DNA of 64,000 bases from Ensifer adhaerens (GCF_000697965.2 NZ_CP015881.1:558001-622000); one strand, 5' to 3'; counted from the first letter of the stretch, positions 1-8,686 are shown. Numbers and translations are program-made. Notes: generated from the letters alone by a model not told the origin.

Positions 1-599
1 GCGGCCAGCAGGTCCGCAACATGGGCACCGTGGGCGGCAACATTGCCAACGGCTCGCCGATCGGCGACACCCCGCCGGCGCTGATTGCGCTTGGCGCCGC
101 GATCACGCTGCGCAAGGGCGATCGCCGCCGCACGGTCGTCCTCGAGGACTTCTTCATCGCCTACGGCAAGCAGGACCGCGAGCCGGGCGAGTTCGTGGAA
201 AGCGTGCGCATTCCTTTCGTTTCGGATAAGGCGCGCGTGGCCGTCTACAAGGTGACGAAGCGTCTGGATGAGGACATTACCGCCGTCTGCGGCGGCTTCA
301 ACATCGCCTTCGAGGCAGGTCGGGTCAGCGACGCCATCATCGCCTTCGGCGGCATGGCCGCTACGCCGAAGCGAGCCGCTCATGTGGAGGCGGTGCTAAA
401 AGGCGCCGAGTGGAACGAGGAGACGATCGAGCGCGCTGTCGCTGCCTTCGATCAGGACTTCACGCCGCTCACCGACTGGCGCGCCTCGGCGGAGTACCGC
501 CAACTGGTGGCGAAGAACCTGCTTCGCCGCTTCTATCTCGAAACGCAGTCGAGTGGCGGCCAGCTCCGTCTCGATCGCACCATTGCCGTCGCGGTTTAA
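1..599 (+). CDS. xdhA: Xanthine dehydrogenase small subunit (FeS/FAD), C-terminal part
   Basis: The left window edge cuts this gene; the visible reading frame begins at base 3 and gives 198 residues ending at TAA 597-599. The first residues contain the FAD-binding signature GTVGGNIANGSPIGD of the molybdenum hydroxylase flavoprotein domain, and the rest matches the CO-dehydrogenase flavoprotein C-terminal domain. In this family the small subunit carries two [2Fe-2S] clusters (N-terminal, outside the window) and FAD, and passes electrons from the molybdenum centre to NAD+. xdhB starts 11 bases downstream and xdhC follows, so this is a typical xdhABC operon for hypoxanthine/xanthine oxidation to urate in the cytoplasm. 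Identification is firm; only the 5' part is unseen. Confidence 0.95.
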   Translation, partial: GQQVRNMGTVGGNIANGSPIGDTPPALIALGAAITLRKGDRRRTVVLEDFFIAYGKQDREPGEFVESVRIPFVSDKARVAVYKVTKRLDEDITAVCGGFNIAFEAGRVSDAIIAFGGMAATPKRAAHVEAVLKGAEWNEETIERAVAAFDQDFTPLTDWRASAEYRQLVAKNLLRRFYLETQSSGGQLRLDRTIAVAV

Positions 600-610
600 G
601 GGAGGAAGCC

Positions 611-2950
611 ATGAACGTGATGCAGCCCATCGACCGCATCCGCGGCGGCGTACACGAAAACGAACGGCACGAGTCCGGCCACAAGCATGTGTCCGGAACG
701 GCCGAATATATCGACGATATTCCTGAGCCCCAGGGCACCCTGCACGGCTATCTCGGCCTCTCGCAGCGGGCGCACGCCGACATCCTGTCGATTGACTTTG
801 AGGCCGTGAACGCCAGCGAAGGCGTGATCGGCGTTCTGACGGCCGCCGACATTCCCGGTGAAAACGACATCAGCCCGGCGCACAAGCACGACGAACCGAT
901 CTTCGTCACCGACAAGGTGGAGTTCCACGGCCAGCCGATCTTCGCGGTTGTCGCCACGTCGCGCGAAGCGGCGCGGCGCGCGGCCGCCAAGGTCAAGATC
1001 GAATATCGCGATCTGCCGCATGTGACCGACGTGCTCGAAGCGGCTGCCGCCAACTATCCGCTGGTCATCGACCCCTTGAAGCTCGAGCGTGGCGACATCG
1101 ACGCCGGCTTTGCCAAGGCGAAGAACATTCTCGAAGGCGAGATGCGCATCGGCGGCCAGGACCACTTCTATCTGGAAGGCCAGATCTCGTTTGCCATTCC
1201 CGGTGAGGACGACGAGGTGCTCGTCTATTCCTCGACCCAGCACCCGGCCGAGACGCAGCACATGGTCGCGACCGTGCTTGGCGTGCCGTCGAACGCGGTC
1301 ACCGTGAATGTGCGCCGCATGGGCGGCGGTTTCGGCGGCAAGGAAACCCAGGCCAACATTTTCGCCGCCGTTGCGGCCGTCGCTGCCAAGAAATACCGCT
1401 GCCCGGTCAAGGTTCGGCCGGACCGCGACGACGACATGAGCGCCACCGGCAAGCGTCACGACTTCCACGTAGACTACAAGCTCGGCTTCGACGACGAGGG
1501 CCACATCGAGGCGGTGGACGCTGTCTTTTCGGCACGCTGCGGTTACTCGGCTGATCTCTCGGGTCCGGTCACCGACCGTGCGCTCTTCCATGCCGACAAC
1601 TGCTATTTCTATCCGAACGTGCGCCTGCGCTCGCGTCCGCTGAAGACCAACACCGTTTCCAACACCGCGTTCCGCGGTTTTGGCGGCCCTCAAGGGATGG
1701 TCGGTGGCGAACGAATGATCGAGGACATCGCCTATGCCATCGGCAAGGACCCGCTGGAAATCCGCAAGCTGAACTTCTATGGCGGCGAGGGCCGAAACCT
1801 CACGCCCTATCACCAGACCGTGGAAGACAACATCATCGGCCGCATTATCGAGGAACTGGAAACCTCGGCGGATTATGCCAAGCGTCGCGAAGCGGTGATC
1901 GCGTTTAACCGCGAGAGCAATGTGGTTAAGCGCGGCATCGCGCTGACGCCGGTAAAGTTCGGCATCTCCTTCACCAAGACCGAGTACAACCAGGCCGGCG
2001 CGCTTGTGCATGTCTATACGGATGGTTCGATCCATCTGAACCATGGCGGCACCGAGATGGGGCAGGGGCTCTATACCAAGGTCGCCCAAGTGGTGGCCGA
2101 CGAGTTCCAGGTCGATCTCGACCGGATCAAGGTGACGGCGACGACGACCGGCAAGGTGCCGAACACGTCTGCAACCGCGGCGTCCTCCGGCTCCGATCTC
2201 AACGGCATGGCCGCTGCCAATGCCGCCCAACAGATCAAGGAACGGCTGGTCAAGTTTGCTGCCGAGCGCTGGAACGTCGCCGAGGCCGATGTCGCCTTCG
2301 AACCGAACGTGGTGCGGATCGGAGCGGAACGCTTGAGCTTCAACGAGTTCATCAAGATCGCCTATGGCGCCCGCATCCAGCTTTCGGCCGCCGGTTTCTA
2401 CAAGACGCCGAAGATCCACTGGAACCGCGCCGAAGGCCGGGGCCGGCCGTTCTTCTACTACGCCTATGGCGCCTCGTGCTCCGAGGTCAGCGTCGATACG
2501 CTGACCGGTGAATATCAGGTCGACCGCACCGACATCCTGCACGATGTCGGCCGCTCGCTGAACCCGGCGCTCGATCTTGGTCAGGTCGAAGGCGCCTTCG
2601 TTCAGGGCATGGGCTGGCTGACGACGGAAGAGCTCTGGTGGGATGCCAAGGGCCGGCTGCGCACGCACGCGCCCTCGACCTACAAGATCCCGCTGGCATC
2701 CGATCGCCCGCGCGTCTTCAACACCCGGCTTGCCGAGTGGTCGGTCAACCGCGAAGAAACGATTCGCCGCTCGAAGGCTGTCGGCGAACCGCCTTTCATG
2801 CTCGGCATCTCCGTGCTGGAAGCCTTGTCGATGGCGGCCGCGAGCGTTGCGGAGTATCGTATAGCACCGCGCCTTGATGCGCCGGCAACGCCGGAACGGG
2901 TGTTGATGGCGATCGAGCGGCTGCGGGCGGCCGCACGGCAGAAAGGGTAA
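611..2950 (+). CDS. xdhB: Xanthine dehydrogenase molybdopterin-binding (large) subunit
   Basis: A 779-residue molybdopterin subunit. The ATG at 611 is chosen because GGAGG lies at 600-604 and the protein then begins in the normal family way; in-frame codons further upstream overlap xdhA. Visible family motifs are GGGFGGKE near residue 240, AFRGFGGPQG near 353, and SKAVGEPPFMLG, whose Glu (residue 726) fits the general base that deprotonates the Mo ligand in xanthine dehydrogenases. It binds the Mo-pterin cofactor and oxidises hypoxanthine and xanthine to urate. It sits between xdhA (10-base gap) and xdhC (15-base gap). No frameshift or missing motif was seen. Confidence 0.97.
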   Translation: MNVMQPIDRIRGGVHENERHESGHKHVSGTAEYIDDIPEPQGTLHGYLGLSQRAHADILSIDFEAVNASEGVIGVLTAADIPGENDISPAHKHDEPIFVTDKVEFHGQPIFAVVATSREAARRAAAKVKIEYRDLPHVTDVLEAAAANYPLVIDPLKLERGDIDAGFAKAKNILEGEMRIGGQDHFYLEGQISFAIPGEDDEVLVYSSTQHPAETQHMVATVLGVPSNAVTVNVRRMGGGFGGKETQANIFAAVAAVAAKKYRCPVKVRPDRDDDMSATGKRHDFHVDYKLGFDDEGHIEAVDAVFSARCGYSADLSGPVTDRALFHADNCYFYPNVRLRSRPLKTNTVSNTAFRGFGGPQGMVGGERMIEDIAYAIGKDPLEIRKLNFYGGEGRNLTPYHQTVEDNIIGRIIEELETSADYAKRREAVIAFNRESNVVKRGIALTPVKFGISFTKTEYNQAGALVHVYTDGSIHLNHGGTEMGQGLYTKVAQVVADEFQVDLDRIKVTATTTGKVPNTSATAASSGSDLNGMAAANAAQQIKERLVKFAAERWNVAEADVAFEPNVVRIGAERLSFNEFIKIAYGARIQLSAAGFYKTPKIHWNRAEGRGRPFFYYAYGASCSEVSVDTLTGEYQVDRTDILHDVGRSLNPALDLGQVEGAFVQGMGWLTTEELWWDAKGRLRTHAPSTYKIPLASDRPRVFNTRLAEWSVNREETIRRSKAVGEPPFMLGISVLEALSMAAASVAEYRIAPRLDAPATPERVLMAIERLRAAARQKG

Positions 2951-2965
2951 CAGGGGCTGATTGTC

Positions 2966-3835
2966 ATGGTGGCGAGCCGCGAGGATATCAGGGACTTTCT
3001 CCGACGCGAGCGCGACTGCGTGCTTGTGGAGGTGACCGGTGCCGCCGGTTCGACGCCACGCGATACCGACGCCTGGATGCTCGTCGCCGCCGATAGCCTG
3101 TTCGGCACGATCGGCGGCGGGCAACTCGAATACATGGCGATCGACCATGGCCGGCGGGCGCTGAAGCGCGGCGACGCGCCGGAGGCGATGACGATCCCGC
3201 TCGGACCGGAGATCGGCCAGTGTTGCGGCGGGCGCGTGGCGCTTGCCTTCACACGAATCGATCGGGAGAAAGCCGCCATGCTGATTGAATGCAGCGACCT
3301 GGAAATCGCCAGCCGGCCGCATGTCTATGTCTTCGGCGCGGGCCATGTCGGCGATGCACTGGTGATGGCGCTCTCCCTGGTGCCGGTGCGCACCGTTCTC
3401 GTCGATACCCGCGAGAACGAGCTTTCGGCCGTTGCCGACATTCCCGGCATCGAGACCTGCCTGACGGCGATGCCGGAGGCAGTGGTGCGCGACGCGCCTC
3501 CCGGCAGCGCCTTCGTCATCCTCACCCACGACCACGCGCTCGACTTCCTGATCGCGGCAGAAGCGCTTCGCCGCGACGATGCCTCCTATGTCGGTATGAT
3601 CGGGTCGAAGACGAAGCGCTCCACTTTCAAGAACTGGCTGTCGCGCGAGATCGGTCGACCGGACCTCTTCGACCGGCTGGTCTGCCCGATCGGCGGCACG
3701 ACGGTGAAGGACAAGCGGCCAGCGGTGATCGCTGCGCTTGCCGCCGCCGAAGTCATGGCGGCTGCGCTCAATTTTCGCCAGCCGGTACAAGCGGACATCT
3801 CGCGTCGGCCGGCTGCCGCCAAGCTTGCTCGTTAG
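2966..3835 (+). CDS. xdhC: Xanthine dehydrogenase accessory protein XdhC
   Basis: This 289-residue protein has the XdhC/CoxI layout: an N-terminal domain with GGGQLEYMAI near residue 50 and a GQCCGG cysteine pair near residue 86, then a Rossmann-like C-terminal domain with FGAGHVGDALV near 124 and YVGMIGSKTK near 208. In Rhodobacter, XdhC binds molybdenum cofactor, supports its sulfuration and inserts it into XdhB; it is not part of the mature enzyme. It is the last gene of the xdhABC operon, 15 bases after xdhB. Transcription probably ends soon after, since the next gene is on the other strand, although no convincing terminator hairpin was found. Confidence 0.95.
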   Translation: MVASREDIRDFLRRERDCVLVEVTGAAGSTPRDTDAWMLVAADSLFGTIGGGQLEYMAIDHGRRALKRGDAPEAMTIPLGPEIGQCCGGRVALAFTRIDREKAAMLIECSDLEIASRPHVYVFGAGHVGDALVMALSLVPVRTVLVDTRENELSAVADIPGIETCLTAMPEAVVRDAPPGSAFVILTHDHALDFLIAAEALRRDDASYVGMIGSKTKRSTFKNWLSREIGRPDLFDRLVCPIGGTTVKDKRPAVIAALAAAEVMAAALNFRQPVQADISRRPAAAKLAR

Positions 3836-3847
3836 CAAATCCGCCCG

Positions 3848-4557
3848 TCAGCGGAGCGCCGTTTCGCCCCGGTGCGCACCGCTGAGGTGGAGCGCAAAGC
3901 CGTTGATGCGCGGGTCGCCGACCTCCGGTCGGAGTTCAAGCGTCGGGATCGCATAGTCCCCGCCGTTCTGCCGGCGATAGGGAATGGGCGCAGTTGTCGC
4001 GAGCGTGTGCATTCTTTCTTTCAGTTGTTCCGCTGTGGCTTGAAAACCAGCGTCGTCAAGGCTGTCGACGCGGTAGGCGACGAACGGCGGGAGCACGTCG
4101 TAACCGGGATAGAAGAGGATCCCGTGGTTGATCGGGAAGAGCAGGTCGTCGATCGGCCCGTTCACGCCCCGCGGCGAATAGTGCTCCTCCCAGCCGCCCG
4201 TCGTCACGACAAGCATGGCGCGTTTGCCGGCCAGCGTTCCCTCGCCGAAGCGCCTGCCCCAATATTTGTCGCTGTGCTCGCCGACGCCATAGGCAAAGCC
4301 GTAGGCATAGACGCGATCGACCCAGCCTTTCAGGATCGCCGGCATTGAATACCACCACAGCGGAAACTGCAGAATCAGCGCGTCGGCCCAGAGCAGCTTT
4401 TCCTGCTCGGTCTTGACGTCGGCGGTCAGCGTATCGGTGGCAAAGGCCTCCTTCGACGCGCGGCTCGGCTTGAACCGGGCATCGGGGGCAAGGGCCGGAA
4501 AATCGGCGCGACCGATCTCGGACTTCCATCCCTCGGCATAGAGATCGGTGACTACGC
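3848..4557 (-). pseudogene. 5'-truncated NAD(P)H quinone oxidoreductase (flavodoxin-2 fold)
   Basis: On the minus strand the region ending at TGA 3850-3848 encodes a clear flavodoxin_2/NAD(P)H-quinone oxidoreductase sequence: VVTDLYAEGW, ILQFPLWWYSMPAILKGWVDR, then a C-terminal part with YPGYDVLPPFVAYRVD. Family members begin with about 35-40 further residues holding the first beta strand and the FMN phosphate loop (HPEP-like); here these are absent. Upstream of VVTDLY the frame stays open, but it only reads the antisense of the LysR remnant at 4550-5272. The gene has therefore lost its start, promoter and FMN-binding N-terminus, probably through the same deletion that beheaded the LysR gene. 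The breakpoint is placed near 4555. It is very unlikely to make an active enzyme. Confidence 0.8.
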
Positions 4558-5272
4558 CGATAGCGTCCAGATCCTGCGACTGGTAGAACAGGCCGGCGAC
4601 GAAGCGCGCGGTGCGCGTGGGGCTGCTGCCGGTACCATTCGTGTGTCCTGCACGTCCGCATTGGGAGTGCTGCACGTTACCCGGCTGATCTTTGCTTTCC
4701 AGGACAGGCATCCCGACATCGGCGTCGATCTGAGCCTGACCGACGAGCGCATCGACCTCGTGCGGGAAGGCATCGACGTCGCGTTGCGGCTCGGGCCGCT
4801 TAGCGACAGCTCCATGAAGCTTAGGCCGCTTGGGCAGAGCCGGCGTCTTCTGGTGGCTGCTCCGGCCTACCTGGCCGCGCGCGGATTTCCGCGCGCCCCA
4901 AGCGACCTCTCGGCGCATGAGGGGATCCGCATGTCGAACATTGCCGGCAGTGACAGGCTCAACTTCGAAGCCACAGACGGGCGGCATCTGTCCGTGCCCT
5001 TCGGTGGACGCCTTCGCATCGATCATGGGCTTGCTGCACGTGAGGCCCTCGTCGCCGGCCGGGGCATCGCGCCTGCCCACCGATGGCTCGTCGACGATCT
5101 GATTGAGGCCGGCGTGTTGGTACCGCTGCTTCCGGACTATTCATTGCCTGCGGTGCCGCTCAGCCTGCTGATCGTGCCGGAACGCTCTGGCATCGCCCGT
5201 GTTCGTCTGTTGGTTGATTTCCTGGTCGAGGCGATCGGCAACCTTCCGGGGATCGAGAGGTCCAGAGCCTAG
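4550..5272 (+). pseudogene. 5'-truncated LysR-family regulator (no HTH)
   Basis: The plus frame to TAG 5270-5272 encodes the effector-binding half of a LysR regulator. It starts inside the linker helix (YADSVQILRLVEQAG near 4553-4597), continues through AAAGTIRVSCTSALG into the substrate-binding domain (RHPDIGVDLSLTDERIDLVREG, LVAAPAYLAARG), and has the usual C-terminus. The winged helix-turn-helix of about 60 residues that should precede the linker is missing; upstream DNA belongs to the antisense quinone-reductase remnant. A GTG at 4643 could start a truncated polypeptide, but it could not bind DNA. LysR genes are commonly divergent from a flavodoxin-fold quinone reductase, so this looks like the remains of such a pair. 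Confidence 0.8.
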
Positions 5273-5415
5273 CGGCCTCGGCCGTCCGCCAGCTGCGACA
5301 GCGTGATCCCTAACCCGAATGGATCGGTCGCATGACCCGTGCGCCGTAAGCCATACCACAAATGTGTCGCTTACCCTTTGCTTCCGGATCTGCCTATCAT
5401 CAGTAGTTTCTAAAA

Positions 5416-5441
5416 TAAGGTTGACGCTGAGGTCGACCTTA
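5416..5441. promoter_or_regulatory. Inverted repeat TAAGGTTGAC-N6-GTCGACCTTA
   Basis: Two 10-base arms match as inverted repeats except for one position and are separated by 6 bases. The element lies about 100 bases upstream of the Gly-rich secreted protein at 5542, in otherwise AT-richer DNA. Its symmetry and spacing suit a dimeric regulator site, possibly of MerR or MarR type, but no cognate regulator can be named. No T tract follows, so a terminator is less likely. Confidence 0.4.
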
Positions 5442-5541
5442 GCGGAAGTAACGCGTCCAGGATTTTCTTTAGTGCTTTTCAGACAAATCGCGTTTTACGC
5501 AATTGCACAGAGACGGGGACGCATCAGATCGGGAGACGACT

Positions 5542-6204
5542 ATGAAGAAACTGACGCGTGCTCTGCTCTTGTCCACGGCATTCGCGGTGCTGACGCACTA
5601 TAGCGCGCCGTCCATGATCGGCGTTGCCCACGCCGATGGGGGTACTACCAGTGGTGAAGGCAGCACGGGCGGCACCGGTGGCGACGGCGGGACTGGCGGC
5701 ACCGGAGGAACCGGTGGTGATGGTGGTACGGGCGGTGATGGCGGTACGGGTGGTACCGGCGGTGACGGTGGAACGGGGGGCGATGGCGGCACGGGCGGCA
5801 CCGGTGGTGATGGCGGCACGGGCGGCGATGGTGGTGGCACCGGCGGCGATGGCGGTGGCACCGGTGGTGACGGTGGTGGCACGGGCGGTGATGGCGGCGG
5901 CACCGGTGGTGACGGTGGTGGCACGGGCGGTGATGGCGGCGGCACCGGTGGCGATGGCGGCGGCACGGGCGGTGACGGTGGTGGCACGGGCGGTGATGGC
6001 GGCGGCACTGGTGGCGATGGCGGCGGCACCGGTGGCGACGGTGGTGGTACCGGCGGCGATGGCGGCGGCACGGGTGGTGACGGTGGCGGCACCGGCGGTG
6101 ACGGCGGCGGTGGCGGCAAGCCCAAGCACGCCAACAACGGCTTCGGCAACGGCGGCGGTGACGGAGTTCCCGGCAAGTCGAAGCACAGCGACGTGAAACG
6201 CTGA
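5542..6204 (+). CDS. Secreted Gly/Thr/Asp tandem-repeat protein, function unknown
   Basis: The ATG at 5542 (GGGAG at 5531-5535) starts a 220-residue protein. Residues 1-31 form a signal peptide with a KK start, a hydrophobic core and an AHA cleavage site before DGGTT. The mature part is almost wholly low complexity: irregular TGG/TGGDGG units, then about 14 uninterrupted heptads of TGGDGGG, encoded by 21-bp DNA repeats from about 5821 to 6114. It ends in a basic tail with GKPKHANNGFGNGGG and GKSKHSDVKR. It should be exported to the periplasm or outside. I do not recognise a family. The repeat lacks the hydrophobic position of RTX nonapeptides, so a calcium beta-roll is not supported. The long antisense Pro-rich frame is a by-product of the repeats. 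A strong terminator follows at 6222. Confidence 0.8.
   Translation: MKKLTRALLLSTAFAVLTHYSAPSMIGVAHADGGTTSGEGSTGGTGGDGGTGGTGGTGGDGGTGGDGGTGGTGGDGGTGGDGGTGGTGGDGGTGGDGGGTGGDGGGTGGDGGGTGGDGGGTGGDGGGTGGDGGGTGGDGGGTGGDGGGTGGDGGGTGGDGGGTGGDGGGTGGDGGGTGGDGGGTGGDGGGGGKPKHANNGFGNGGGDGVPGKSKHSDVKR
5674..6117. repeat. 21-bp tandem repeat array inside the Gly-rich gene
   Basis: Units such as GGCACCGGTGGTGACGGTGG recur every 21 bases. The first part is irregular (mix of 9- and 18-base units) and the later part, from about 5821, is about 14 in-phase copies. Third-codon positions vary among GGC, GGT and GGG while the protein repeat TGGDGGG stays constant, so purifying selection at the protein level, or repeated homogenisation, is plausible. 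Copy number is expected to be unstable and prone to assembly error. Confidence 0.85.
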
Positions 6205-6221
6205 TCTCTGAAAAATATTGA

Positions 6222-6254
6222 GGGCGCGCCGCATCGGCGCGCCTTCTTTCTTTT
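6222..6254 (+). terminator. Rho-independent terminator after the Gly-rich gene
   Basis: GGCGCGCC at 6223-6230 pairs with GGCGCGCC at 6236-6243 across a 5-base loop and is followed by TTCTTTCTTTT. It lies 18 bases after the stop codon at 6204 and fits a classical intrinsic terminator on the plus strand. Confidence 0.85.
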
Positions 6255-6385
6255 GCAAACCACGTTGAGATCGCCCGGCACCGGGCGAAAGAATCGGCTC
6301 TCCGTCGATAGGAGCCGCCGGCAGGATGCCTAGGGTGTGCAGTCTTGCTCCTTGGTCCAGGCCGAAGCGGCCGGAAGACGAACGG

Positions 6386-7300
6386 TCAGGCCAGCATTCC
6401 GTTGATCAGGCGCTGACAGCGCTCGGCCATGTAATCGATCATCAGTCGCACCTTCGGGTCCTGGAACCGCTTGTGCGGATAGATCGCCGCAAGCTGCACG
6501 CTGAGCGGCGGCGTGTCGACGAGGATCGGCACGAGTGCGCCGGAATTGATGTGCGCCTTCACCTCGAACAGCGGCTTGTTGATAATGCCGCGGCCGTCGA
6601 GCGCCCACTGCGTCAGGACGTCGCCGTCGTCGGAATCATAGGGTCCGGTGACTTCGAGCTTGCGCACGCCTTCCATGGTCTGGAGCGTCCAGAAATACTC
6701 TTTCGAACCGGGATACCTGAGCAGCAGACAGTCGTGCTTGTCGGCGATGAGTGCGTCGGGCGTCTGAGGGATGCCCCGCTTCTCGAAATAGGCAGGCGCA
6801 CCGCAGACAACGCGCTCGCAATTCATGATGCCGCGCATGCGCAGGTTCGAATCTTCGAGGATGCCGAGCTTGAAGGCGACGTCGACGCCTTCCGACAGGA
6901 TATCGACATTGTGGTCCGACAGGCGAAGCCGCACTTCGATGTCGGGATACTTGTCGTGAAACTCCGGAATGCCCGATGCAATCAGCCGCCGACCTATCCC
7001 CAAAGGAGCGGTAATCTTCAGCGCGCCCTTCGGATTGCGCGAGAGATCGGCGATCGCATTTTCTGCTTCGTTGACAGCCTCGAGGATCTTCACCGCGCCG
7101 TCGTAAAAGACGCGACCGTGCTCCGTCGGGGTCAGCTTGCGCGTCGTCCGATTGAACAGGCGAACGCCCATATGGCGTTCCAACTCTTTGATTCTATTGC
7201 TTGCAACCGCCGGCGTCACGCGCTGGTCGCGACCCGCTGCCGACAGGGTTCCAAGCTCTACGACGCGTACGAAGACGCGCACATTGTCCAGATAAGACAT
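6386..7300 (-). CDS. LysR-family transcriptional regulator, divergent from puuD
   Basis: A full-length 304-residue LysR protein. The N-terminal winged helix (ELGTLSAAGRDQRVTPAVASNRIKELE, residues about 16-43) is followed by the linker and a substrate-binding domain with DHNVDILSEGVDVAFKLG near residue 130. It is transcribed away from puuD-guaD, with 147 bases between the two starts. LysR regulators usually control the divergent neighbour, so a role in urate/guanine catabolism is a reasonable inference. The effector is unknown. The start at 7300 gives a normal LysR N-terminus (MSYLDNVRVFVRVVE). Confidence 0.85.
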   Translation of the reverse strand: MSYLDNVRVFVRVVELGTLSAAGRDQRVTPAVASNRIKELERHMGVRLFNRTTRKLTPTEHGRVFYDGAVKILEAVNEAENAIADLSRNPKGALKITAPLGIGRRLIASGIPEFHDKYPDIEVRLRLSDHNVDILSEGVDVAFKLGILEDSNLRMRGIMNCERVVCGAPAYFEKRGIPQTPDALIADKHDCLLLRYPGSKEYFWTLQTMEGVRKLEVTGPYDSDDGDVLTQWALDGRGIINKPLFEVKAHINSGALVPILVDTPPLSVQLAAIYPHKRFQDPKVRLMIDYMAERCQRLINGMLA

Positions 7301-7343
7301 GCCTCCGTCCCACTCCTTCAGGCTCTCTCTAGCCTATCCATTC

Positions 7344-7391
7344 CGTCGCTATTTTATAGATTTTTTTGAAAGTGTTGGTGAAGCAGCGACG
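7344..7391. promoter_or_regulatory. Possible LysR operator/promoter region between lysR and puuD
   Basis: CGTCGCT at 7344-7350 and AGCGACG at 7385-7391 are perfect inverted arms flanking a T-rich stretch (TTTTATAGATTTTTTTG) that looks like a promoter core. The 34-base separation is longer than a single LysR T-N11-A box, so the arms may be two separate contact sites. This is sequence symmetry only; no experimental support can be inferred. Confidence 0.35.
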
Positions 7392-7447
7392 TTCCCGCGA
7401 CCTCCAGCAATGACACATAATGGTCCGAGGAGAAATGGGAGAATTTC

Positions 7448-8686
7448 ATGTACGACTATGCCATCGCCTGGGATTGGCTGACCTTTGCCGTGAGATGGCT
7501 GCACGTCATCACCGCCATTGCATGGATCGGTTCGTCCTTTTACTTCGTCGCCCTCGACCTCGGTCTGAAGAAACATCCCGGCCTGCCGGTCGGCGCCTAT
7601 GGCGAAGAATGGCAGGTGCACGGTGGCGGCTTCTACCACATCCAGAAATACCTGGTTGCGCCGGCCAACATGCCGGAGCACCTGATCTGGTTCAAATGGG
7701 AGTCCTACGTCACCTGGCTCTCCGGCTTCGGCATGCTCTGCCTGGTCTACTATGCCGGCGCCGACCTCTACCTGATCGACCCGAACGTGCTCGACGTCTC
7801 GAAGCCGGTGGCAATCGCCATCTCGCTCGGCTCGATTGCCTTCGGCTGGCTCGCCTATGATACGATCTGCAAGTCGCCCTTCGGTCGCGACAACACCCGA
7901 CTGATGGTGCTGCTCTACTTCATTCTGGTCGGCATGGCCTGGGGCTACACGCAGCTCTTCACCGGCCGCGCAGCCTTCCTGCATCTCGGTGCGTTTACCG
8001 CAACGATCATGTCGGCCAACGTCTTCTTCATCATCATTCCGAACCAGAAGGTGGTCGTCGGCGACCTGATCGCTGGCCGCACGCCCGACGCCAAGTACGG
8101 CGTGATCGCCAAGCAGCGCTCGACCCACAACAACTACCTGACGCTGCCGGTTCTGTTCCTGATGCTGTCGAACCACTATCCGCTGGCGTTCGGTACCCAG
8201 TACAACTGGATCATCGCCTCGCTGGTCTTCCTGATGGGCGTGACCATCCGCCACTATTTCAACACCCGTCACGCGAACAAGGGCAACCCGACCTGGACCT
8301 GGCTCGTAACCGCGCTGCTCTTCGTCGTCATCATGTGGCTGTCGACCGTGCCGAAGATTCTTGCCGGCGGCGAGGAGGCGAAGATTTCCGCCGCGCAACA
8401 GCCGTTCGTCACCGCGGAAGCCTTTCCGAAGGTCCGCGACACGGTGCTTGGCCGCTGTTCCATGTGCCATGCCAAGGAGCCGGGCTGGGAGGGCATCGTC
8501 GTCCCGCCGAAGGGCGTGATGCTCGAGACCGACACTGAGATCGCCAATCACGCGCGTGAAATCTACCTGCAGGCCGGCCGCAGCCACGCGATGCCGCCCG
8601 CCAATGTCACCGGCGTATCGGACGAGGAGCGGCAGCTGCTCGTCGCCTGGTACGAATCCGTCGTGAATGGAGGAAAGACCCAATGA
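7448..8686 (+). CDS. puuD: Membrane urate oxidase (urate hydroxylase) with C-terminal cytochrome c
   Basis: A 412-residue PuuD-type protein. About eight hydrophobic segments span residues 10-300, followed by a periplasm-type cytochrome c domain with a CxxCH haem motif (C337-S-M-C340-H341) and a likely axial Met in HAMPP near residue 380. PuuD proteins oxidise urate to 5-hydroxyisourate and feed electrons to the respiratory chain through the fused cytochrome, instead of making H2O2 like soluble uricase. ATG 7448 has GGGAG at 7437-7441. Its stop overlaps the start of guaD by four bases (ATGA), so the two are translationally coupled. Together with xdhABC upstream this continues purine breakdown. 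Confidence 0.93.
   Translation: MYDYAIAWDWLTFAVRWLHVITAIAWIGSSFYFVALDLGLKKHPGLPVGAYGEEWQVHGGGFYHIQKYLVAPANMPEHLIWFKWESYVTWLSGFGMLCLVYYAGADLYLIDPNVLDVSKPVAIAISLGSIAFGWLAYDTICKSPFGRDNTRLMVLLYFILVGMAWGYTQLFTGRAAFLHLGAFTATIMSANVFFIIIPNQKVVVGDLIAGRTPDAKYGVIAKQRSTHNNYLTLPVLFLMLSNHYPLAFGTQYNWIIASLVFLMGVTIRHYFNTRHANKGNPTWTWLVTALLFVVIMWLSTVPKILAGGEEAKISAAQQPFVTAEAFPKVRDTVLGRCSMCHAKEPGWEGIVVPPKGVMLETDTEIANHAREIYLQAGRSHAMPPANVTGVSDEERQLLVAWYESVVNGGKTQ

Noticed and set aside
596..3838. 1080-residue minus-strand open frame across xdhB and xdhC
   Set aside because: Shadow of strongly coding plus-strand genes in high-GC DNA; its residues show no domain and it spans two well-supported genes.
5821..6117. RTX-type calcium-binding repeats
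   Set aside because: RTX nonapeptides follow GGxGxDxUx with a large hydrophobic residue; the TGGDGGG heptad has neither the period nor the hydrophobic position.
5674..6117. CRISPR array
   Set aside because: The repeats are contiguous coding units with no unique spacers.
5598..6281. Long minus-strand frame of Pro/Ser-rich PPPSPPVP repeats
   Set aside because: It is the exact antisense of the Gly-repeat gene; the repeat lacks stops in several frames. It has no ribosome site or signal peptide and covers the plus-strand terminator.
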